NCBI RefSeq assembly: GCF_005886875.1
Contig: NZ_PNBY01000025.1
Coordinates: 1 to 61,635 of the forward strand
Reading direction: 5' to 3'
Length of the DNA stretch: 61,635 nt
Origin: Pseudoalteromonas aurantia
Lineage (GTDB): Bacteria > Pseudomonadota > Gammaproteobacteria > Enterobacterales > Alteromonadaceae
In this document: positions 55,870 through 61,635 of the stretch, one piece after another
Layout: each line of letters starts with the position of its first letter
How positions within the stretch are numbered: the stretch's first letter is position 1
Notes under the pieces: generated by a model
Told to the model about the DNA's origin: nothing
The model's input: the letters and a program-made list of their open reading frames with translations, nothing else
The model's database searches: none
Made by a program: the position numbers and the translations under genes

Positions 55870-56175
55870 TCAGTCCCACTGATAAATTCGCATGTTAATT
55901 TTGTCTTTGATGAAAACTATCCCTTCAAGTTCCAAGTTTTCTTTCTGCTCAATGTACTTTTTCGAGCCATGAGGAAATGAAATCTTCCCTTTGCTATTTA
56001 CTACTCTGTGCCAAGGAAGTGCACTACCTTTAGGCAACTCTTTCAGTAAACGACCAACCGCGCGAGCTTGACGCGGCAATCCAGCTAAATTTGCTAACTG
56101 TCCATATGCGGCAACTTTCCCTTTTGGGATCGCACCAATTAGGGTAAATAGGCGTTGTTTATGTTCTCCCTGCAT
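55870..56175 (-). CDS. Alkyltransferase-like (Atl) DNA-binding protein
   Basis: 101-residue MGMT-fold protein. The alkyl-acceptor motif PCHRV reads PWHRV here, so it cannot take alkyl groups but should flip and flag O6-alkylguanine for nucleotide excision repair, as known for Atl proteins. Helix GKVAAYGQLANLAGLPRQARAVGRLLK is the DNA-binding part. Its 5' end overlaps the upstream LysR gene by 17 bp. Confidence 0.93.
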   Translation of the reverse strand: MQGEHKQRLFTLIGAIPKGKVAAYGQLANLAGLPRQARAVGRLLKELPKGSALPWHRVVNSKGKISFPHGSKKYIEQKENLELEGIVFIKDKINMRIYQWD

Positions 56176-57055
56176 ACGCCTCTCCTAACAGTTTAAACTC
56201 TGACCATATTGACCTAGCGACTGGCCCATGGTGCTTGCTATGTTGTCTAAACACATGTATTCCCGCTGTAAAAGAGTCTTGCCTGTCCGAAACATGTATT
56301 TGCTCCAAAACGCCCGCATCAATTTCATTTTGACAATGGCTTAAACTGATCATTGCAAAACCCAACCCAGACAATAAAAATGATTTTATAGACGCAATAT
56401 CATCCAGTTTCATAATATTACTCCCTCGCGCATAAGCTAATCGTTCACTATCAAAGTCAAAGCCACTTTCAAACATCGCCAAGCAAGGATAATGCGCTAA
56501 CTCATCATAGGTTAACGATGTGGGAAGTAGACCTTTTTTAGCCACTAAGCCCAATCTAAACTCGCCAATTGCGATAGATTCTAAATCCCCCGTAGCATGA
56601 AATAAATCAAACCATGGGCCAATTCCTAAATCAGCGACACCCGAATTCACTTGCTCCAATGCAGCAAAACGTTTTCCACTCGTAATTGCAATTTCAGTTT
56701 GAGTAAACCGTTTAAAAATTGATGCTATCACTCGATTATAACCATTTTGGTGACATAAAGGTTCATAACATATAGTGAGGTTTGCTTCATTACCTGATGA
56801 AAATTCATTTGCCATAATTTGAAGATCGTCTCTCACACCCAGTAATTTTATCGACTCAGAATAGAATCGCTTCCCCTGCTCGGTCAGTGTTATCCGATAG
56901 TTTTGCCTATCAAATAGCTTAAACCCTAGTTGGCTTTCTAACCTCTTCATTGCCTGTGTAATAGCTGGCTGTGTCTTAAACAACTTGCAGGCAGCCTCAT
57001 TCAAGCTATTTGAATCAGCAACAACATGTAGCATTTCGATGTCTGATATCTTCAT
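56159..57055 (-). CDS. LysR-family transcriptional regulator
   Basis: 298 residues. The N-terminal winged HTH (about 1-60) has LNEAACKLFKTQPAITQAMKRLESQLGFKLFDR; the C-terminal effector domain (about 90-290) is of the periplasmic-binding type. It is transcribed away from the RND efflux pair over a 109-bp gap, the usual LysR arrangement, so it probably controls that pump and itself. Effector unknown. Confidence 0.93.
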   Translation of the reverse strand: MKISDIEMLHVVADSNSLNEAACKLFKTQPAITQAMKRLESQLGFKLFDRQNYRITLTEQGKRFYSESIKLLGVRDDLQIMANEFSSGNEANLTICYEPLCHQNGYNRVIASIFKRFTQTEIAITSGKRFAALEQVNSGVADLGIGPWFDLFHATGDLESIAIGEFRLGLVAKKGLLPTSLTYDELAHYPCLAMFESGFDFDSERLAYARGSNIMKLDDIASIKSFLLSGLGFAMISLSHCQNEIDAGVLEQIHVSDRQDSFTAGIHVFRQHSKHHGPVARSIWSEFKLLGEAYAGRT

Positions 57056-57064
57056 TAATTATAT

Positions 57065-57089
57065 TTATATAGTTTAAAATATTATATAA
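57065..57089. promoter_or_regulatory. Possible LysR operator between the divergent LysR and RND genes
   Basis: TTATAT (57065-57070) and ATATAA (57084-57089) form a dyad with a 13-bp centre in a very AT-rich gap. The spacing is compatible with a T-N11-A LysR box, but the base composition makes chance likely. Confidence 0.35.
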
Positions 57090-57164
57090 TTTTTATTTTA
57101 TCGTGCTTTTCGATATTGTGCACCAAAATGTTTGATACTTCTGAATAAAGATGGAGTTTTTACC

Positions 57165-58244
57165 ATGCTAAAACTTACTACCGTTGCGTCTCTTTTACTC
57201 TTTTTAAACGGATGTCAGGATGCACCTGAGCAAAGTAACATAGATGATATTATTCGCCCTGTGAAACTGGTTTCAGTGATAGACTCACAGCACAGTACGG
57301 TGAGAAGTTTCCCTGCGGAAGTTGTTGCGAACCAGGGCTCTTACCTTGCATTTAGAGTCAATGGTGAACTACTCGAGTTTCCAGTGCTTGCAGGGCAAGA
57401 AGTGCAAAAAGGTCAGTTATTGGCAAAACTCGATCCAGAAGATTTACAACTTCAATATGAACAACGAAGCGCACAGTATGACCTCGCTGTATCACAACTC
57501 GACCGAGTTAAGTCTTTATATGATAGGTCAATAACATCCAAGTCAGAATATGACCAAGCACTCGCGAATAAACAAGTCGCAGAGTCCGCATTTAAAATTG
57601 CTAAAACTAATTTAGAAAATTCAGAGTTAAAAGCACCGTTTAGTGGAACCGTTGCAAAAGTCTTCGTCAAGAATTTTGAAAATGTTGTCGCAAAACAAAA
57701 CATTTTACGTCTAGAAACCCGTGACATGATGGATGTCATTATTCAGGTACCAGAAAAATTAGTGGCAAGGGTTAACAAAGAGTTAGATTATCATCCTAAT
57801 GTCGTCTTTGACGGATTCCCCTCTAAATCATACCGTTTGACGATAAAAGAATGGGACACACAAGCGGATCCATCAACGTTAAGCTACAAGGTCGTGTTTA
57901 CGCTACCTATTCCAAATGATTTTAACTTACTGGCGGGCATGACCGGACATGTATACATAGACCATAGTAAAATCACTAAATTACCTGCGAGGAAATTGTT
58001 TGTTCCTGTAGAAGCGGTATTTTCAGAGCAAACACAACCAAAAGATAATAATTCTTTTGTCTGGTTATTCGATGAACACACGAGCACTATAACCAAACAG
58101 CCGGTTGTGGTGGGTGATATGTATGACCAAGGTATTGAAATATTGTCAGGCTTATCAGACACCGATATTGTCGTGGGTGCCGGAGTGCATCACCTAAAAC
58201 AGGGATTAAAGGTTCGCCCATGGGCTAAAGAGCGAGGGTTATAA
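57165..58244 (+). CDS. RND efflux periplasmic adaptor lipoprotein
   Basis: 359 residues from ATG 57165 (GGAG upstream; an in-frame start at 57132 would put 11 residues before the signal). The signal peptide ends LFLNGC, so it is a lipoprotein anchored in the inner membrane. Adaptor features: lipoyl half-motifs VNGELLEFPVLAGQEVQKGQLLAKLD and LKAPFSGTVAKVFVKNFENV, an intervening helical hairpin, then beta-barrel and membrane-proximal domains. It precedes the pump gene by 2 bp. No outer-membrane TolC-type gene is in the window. Confidence 0.92.
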   Translation: MLKLTTVASLLLFLNGCQDAPEQSNIDDIIRPVKLVSVIDSQHSTVRSFPAEVVANQGSYLAFRVNGELLEFPVLAGQEVQKGQLLAKLDPEDLQLQYEQRSAQYDLAVSQLDRVKSLYDRSITSKSEYDQALANKQVAESAFKIAKTNLENSELKAPFSGTVAKVFVKNFENVVAKQNILRLETRDMMDVIIQVPEKLVARVNKELDYHPNVVFDGFPSKSYRLTIKEWDTQADPSTLSYKVVFTLPIPNDFNLLAGMTGHVYIDHSKITKLPARKLFVPVEAVFSEQTQPKDNNSFVWLFDEHTSTITKQPVVVGDMYDQGIEILSGLSDTDIVVGAGVHHLKQGLKVRPWAKERGL

Positions 58245-58246
58245 CG

Positions 58247-61200
58247 ATGAGCCTAGCAAAATGGTCTATCGAAAACAGCGTGATTAGTTGGATGTTTGCT
58301 TTATTGCTCCTTTTAGCTGGTACGGTTTCATACTTCGGACTTGGCCAACTAGAAGACCCTGAATTCACGCTAAAAAAAGCCATGGTGGTCACATTATACC
58401 CTGGCGCATCACCACAACAAGTTGAAGAAGAAGTCACGTTTCCAATAGAAAATGCGATTCAACAGTTGCCATACGTCGATTATGTTACCTCTATATCCTC
58501 TGCAGGAAAGTCTCAGATCTCTGTAGAGATGAAGAGCACATATAGAAAAGATGACCTTAAACAAATATGGGATGAGCTGCGTAGAAAAGTAAATGATTTA
58601 CAAAACAATTTACCCCCTGGAGTGTACTCACCAAAAGTGATAGATGATTTTGCCGATGTATATGGCGTTATGTATGCTGTTACTGGTGATGGCTATTCAT
58701 ACGATGAGTTAAAAGATTATGTTGACTATTTAAAACGAGAGCTCGTATTAGTAAACGGTGTGAGTAAAGTCACAGTGGCTGGAGAGCAACAAGCTCAAGT
58801 CATCGTTGAAATCGCCACTCAAAAACTCTCACAATTAGGTATTGCACCTTCAAGAATATTCTCTTTGTTACAATCACAAAACAGTGTATCTAATGCAGGA
58901 AAAATACGTGTCGGTGATGAGTCTATAAGGCTTCATCCTACTGGTGAATTCCAAGACGTGAAAGAACTAGAGCACCTATTGATCTCAAAGCCTGGGTCAA
59001 AAGAGTTAATCTATTTAGGTGATGTGGCAACAGTCAGCCGAGAATATGCTGAAGTACCTAAACACATAACTCGGTTTAATGATCAGCGCGCTCTGCTTGT
59101 TGGTGTCTCCTTTAGCTCCGGTGTCAATGTTGTTGATATTGGCCGTGCAATGGAACGCCATCTAACCGACTTAGAATATCAACGGCCACATGGTATGGAG
59201 ATAAACACCGTATATCATCAACCAAACGAAGTGCAACAATCTGTCGATGGCTTTATTGTCAGCCTAATTGAAGCCATTGCAATTGTAATATTGGTTTTAT
59301 TGATTTTTATGGGCGTAAAAAGCGGACTACTTATCGGTGCAGTGTTGTTACTCACTGTACTGGGCACCTTTATTTTTATGAAACTGTTTGCTATTGACCT
59401 GCAACGGATCTCACTGGGTGCATTGATCATAGCTCTTGGTATGCTTGTTGATAACGCGATAGTAGTCACAGAAGGTATCTTGATCAATTTAAAACGTGGG
59501 CAAACTAAGATACATGCAGCTGTTAACATCGTGCAGCAAACAAAGTGGCCACTGCTCGGCGCAACGATTATTGGTATTACAGCATTTGCTCCAATAGGAC
59601 TCAGTAGCGACGCTAGCGGTGAATTTGCAGGCTCTCTATTTTGGGTGCTTCTTATATCTTTGCTGCTAAGTTGGGTTACAGCGATTACGTTAACACCTTT
59701 TTTTGCTAACTTGCTCTTTAAGGAGACTCCTACAGGTCAAGCAAATGACAATGATGACCCCTATCAAGGTATTATTTTTAATTTTTATAAAGCCCTTCTT
59801 TCAACTGCATTGAAATTTAGACTATCAACATTAGCTCTAATGATTTTACTGTTAGCGGCATCAGTTGTAGGGTTCAAATCGGTCAAACAGTCATTTTTCC
59901 CCGCTTCAAATACACCGATGTTTTATGTAGATTACTGGCATTACCAAGGTGCTGACATTAGAAGCACCTCTGACAACTTGACAGACATTGAGTCTTTTTT
60001 ACAAAGCGATGACCTCGTTCTTGAAGTAACATCAACAATCGGACAAGGTGCACCAAGGTTTATGCTTACCTATTCTCCTGAAAAACAATATGATGCGTAT
60101 GGTCAATTAATTGTTCGAGTAAGAGACCGTGACGCTGTTGCCAAAATGATTGCAAAACTCAGAGTATTTGAACAACAGCATCTTCTTTCCGGTATACTTA
60201 AAATCAAACGAATGGAAATTGGCCCATCTACGAATGCAAAAATAGAAGCGCGTTTTTCCGGTCCTGATCCGGTTGTACTCAGACAATTATCAGCAAAGGC
60301 ACAAGCTATATTTTCGAATGATGCCAATGCATTTAATATTCGCGATGATTGGCGACAACGCACTAAAGTAATACGTCCTGAGTTTAATGAACAAAAAGCT
60401 CGTCGTTTAGGTATTAGTAAATCAGATCTTGATCAGCTACTGCTTACCAGTATTTCGGGTAATAAAGTCGGCTTATATCGAGATGGTACACAACTGTTGC
60501 CCATTGTTGCTCGTTCGCCAGAAGAAGAACGTAAAAATGTCGAGAACCTAAGTGATCTGCAAATTTTTAGCCCAGTACTCAACGTCTATGTGCCCGTCAC
60601 ACAAGTTGTAGATAAATTTAGAGTATTATGGGAAGACCCGCTGATAATGCGTCGTGATCGTAAACGTACTATCACGGTAATGGCTGATCATGACGTAATT
60701 GGTGATGAAACCCCCGCTAAGCTATTCGCAAGAGTGAGAGGAGATATAGAGAATATTCCACTCCCCAACGGATATGAAATGAATTGGGGTGGTGAATTCG
60801 AGTCTTCTTCAAAAGCTAAAACCGCTATTTTTGGCTCGCTACCACTGGGCTACCTTGCTATGTTCATGATCACTGTCATGTTATTTAACTCACTAAAACA
60901 ACCTCTGGTGATTTGGTCTACCGTTCCTCTAGCTATTATTGGCGTTACCGCTGGCTTAGTATCACTAAACGCACCGTTTAGTTTTATGGCATTGCTTGGC
61001 TTACTTAGCTTATCAGGCATGTTAATCAAAAATGGGATTGTATTAGTTGATCAAATCAATCTTGAGATAAAAGAAGGTAAGGCACCCTATGCCGCGGTAT
61101 TTGATTCCGGCGTAAGTCGTGTTAGACCTGTTTCAATGGCAGCGATAACTACTATTTTGGGGATGATCCCCTTATTGTTTGACGTGTTCTTCAAATCAAT

Positions 61201-61312
61201 GGCAGTGACGATTATGTTTGGCTTAGGGTTTGCGACCATACTTACCCTAATCGTTATTCCCGTTATGTACTGTTTGTTATTTGGGATCAAACAAACATCG
61301 ACCAAGATTTAA
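58247..61312 (+). CDS. RND efflux transporter permease
   Basis: 1021-residue inner-membrane pump of the HAE/AcrB-like type, the usual length. N-terminal LAKWSIENSVISWMFALLLLL and GLGQLEDPEFTLKKAMVVTLYPGASPQQVEEEVTFPIE are classic. Two sets of membrane helices flank two large periplasmic loops. TM4 has IALGMLVDNAIVVTEGI, with one Asp followed by Asn where AcrB has Asp-Asp. The late helices include LLSLSGMLIKNGIVLVDQI and PVSMAAITTILGMIPLLFD. Cotranscribed with the adaptor; substrate unknown. Confidence 0.94.
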   Translation: MSLAKWSIENSVISWMFALLLLLAGTVSYFGLGQLEDPEFTLKKAMVVTLYPGASPQQVEEEVTFPIENAIQQLPYVDYVTSISSAGKSQISVEMKSTYRKDDLKQIWDELRRKVNDLQNNLPPGVYSPKVIDDFADVYGVMYAVTGDGYSYDELKDYVDYLKRELVLVNGVSKVTVAGEQQAQVIVEIATQKLSQLGIAPSRIFSLLQSQNSVSNAGKIRVGDESIRLHPTGEFQDVKELEHLLISKPGSKELIYLGDVATVSREYAEVPKHITRFNDQRALLVGVSFSSGVNVVDIGRAMERHLTDLEYQRPHGMEINTVYHQPNEVQQSVDGFIVSLIEAIAIVILVLLIFMGVKSGLLIGAVLLLTVLGTFIFMKLFAIDLQRISLGALIIALGMLVDNAIVVTEGILINLKRGQTKIHAAVNIVQQTKWPLLGATIIGITAFAPIGLSSDASGEFAGSLFWVLLISLLLSWVTAITLTPFFANLLFKETPTGQANDNDDPYQGIIFNFYKALLSTALKFRLSTLALMILLLAASVVGFKSVKQSFFPASNTPMFYVDYWHYQGADIRSTSDNLTDIESFLQSDDLVLEVTSTIGQGAPRFMLTYSPEKQYDAYGQLIVRVRDRDAVAKMIAKLRVFEQQHLLSGILKIKRMEIGPSTNAKIEARFSGPDPVVLRQLSAKAQAIFSNDANAFNIRDDWRQRTKVIRPEFNEQKARRLGISKSDLDQLLLTSISGNKVGLYRDGTQLLPIVARSPEEERKNVENLSDLQIFSPVLNVYVPVTQVVDKFRVLWEDPLIMRRDRKRTITVMADHDVIGDETPAKLFARVRGDIENIPLPNGYEMNWGGEFESSSKAKTAIFGSLPLGYLAMFMITVMLFNSLKQPLVIWSTVPLAIIGVTAGLVSLNAPFSFMALLGLLSLSGMLIKNGIVLVDQINLEIKEGKAPYAAVFDSGVSRVRPVSMAAITTILGMIPLLFDVFFKSMAVTIMFGLGFATILTLIVIPVMYCLLFGIKQTSTKI

Positions 61313-61337
61313 ATTTAGACCAGTCTGTTTTCTAGAG

Positions 61338-61381
61338 TCGCATTCTAATTAATACACGTTAAATCATTAATTAGGGTGCGA
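61338..61381. terminator. Long hairpin downstream of the RND operon
   Basis: Arms 61338-61353 and 61366-61381 can pair over 16 positions (14 Watson-Crick, two G-U in the plus-strand RNA) around a 12-nt loop; the core CTAATTAAT / ATTAATTAG is perfect. It lies 25 bp after the pump stop. No U tract follows. Confidence 0.5.
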
Positions 61382-61565
61382 ACATTGACTGTCACTTCAA
61401 TGAAAAGCCTGACTAGAGAACGCGATAAATGAATGGCTAATTTACTAGGTAAATAACTAATGTATGAAGAGCTTTTATAACTTACTCTAACTAACCTCAG
61501 GTTTGGATAAGGGTTTTGGAATAGAAAATGTTTTGAAAAAACTTACGTAAAATCCAATGATGATA

Positions 61566-61635
61566 TTTTTCTCAATATCAAGGCGCTTTCACGCAGTAAT
61601 AGCCGGCTATTACAAATGAAAGCAACGCCGAGAGT
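61566..61635. repeat. Palindromic intergenic repeat cut by the window edge
   Basis: At the centre is the perfect 18-bp palindrome GTAATAGCCGGCTATTAC (61596-61613). Outward, CTTTCA (61586-61591) pairs with TGAAAG (61617-61622) and GGCG (61582-61585) with CGCC (61626-61629). The left flank ATTTTTCTCAATATC may have a partner beyond the window. It resembles dispersed intergenic elements I associate with Pseudoalteromonas genomes. The remaining 61382-61565 holds no gene I can see. Confidence 0.55.

Noticed and set aside
1..61635. CRISPR arrays, tRNA or rRNA genes, prophage and toxin-antitoxin or other defence loci
   Set aside because: No spaced direct-repeat series, cloverleaf-like gene or recognisable defence proteins were seen in the intergenic regions or among the proteins.

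Overview
The window is low-GC chromosomal DNA from a marine gammaproteobacterium, most likely Pseudoalteromonas or a close Alteromonadales relative. Reasons: the gene orders ycgL/minCDE/rnd/fadD, tsaB/yoaA and ppnN/xni; a complete hisGDCBHAF(IE) operon with a histidine leader peptide; a cydAB-type oxidase under a GbsR/MarR regulator; and many scattered signalling proteins (7TM-DISM kinase, GGDEF, EAL, MCP). No tRNA, rRNA, CRISPR array or prophage was seen. The content is mainly core chromosome with one decayed insertion sequence.

Layout. 1-8.4 kb: the 3' part of a sensor kinase is cut by the window edge, followed by a Na/Pi symporter, an orphan asparagine-synthase-like protein, and a GbsR-type regulator with a cyanide-insensitive-type cytochrome bd oxidase (cydA-cydB). 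A nearly perfect 34-bp palindrome sits on the regulator's start. 8.5-24.3 kb: mltB, ycgL, minCDE, rnd, fadD, an alpha/beta hydrolase, alkaline phosphatase, a PTS-EIIC/EAL fusion, tsaB, yoaA, an MCP and two small unknown genes. 24.3-31.6 kb: the his operon behind a five-histidine attenuator. 31.6-40.8 kb: a lipoprotein, a GT25 glycosyltransferase, an M61 peptidase, a diguanylate cyclase, ppnN, xni, a DUF3192 protein and a degenerate HD-GYP/HDOD-like protein. 41-46.2 kb: NAD-type isocitrate dehydrogenase, a dead IS4-family element with recognisable ends, and ilvIH behind a complete leader-peptide attenuator. 46.2-55.8 kb: an HU gene, then a ten-gene operon led by an ECF sigma factor and its ChrR-type anti-sigma factor (photolyase, cyclopropane fatty acid synthase, DUF1365, FAD amine-oxidase-like protein, SDR, NTF2-like, DUF523/DUF1722, DUF2878). 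55.2-61.6 kb: a Lon-N domain protein, an Atl-type alkyltransferase-like protein, a LysR regulator, an RND efflux pair, and an intergenic repeat running off the window end.

How it fits together. The sigma/anti-sigma operon matches the known RpoE-ChrR photo-oxidative (singlet-oxygen) response: repair by photolyase and membrane lipid remodelling by Cfa and its partners. Two promoters of identical design (TGATCGG, 17 bp, TA-rich -10) lie before the sigma gene and before the upstream Lon-N gene, which suggests that the latter belongs to the regulon. Both amino-acid operons (his, ilvIH) show mutually exclusive terminator and antiterminator stems. Several convergent gene pairs share bidirectional hairpins; in the phoA / EIIC-EAL pair the hairpin contains both stop codons.
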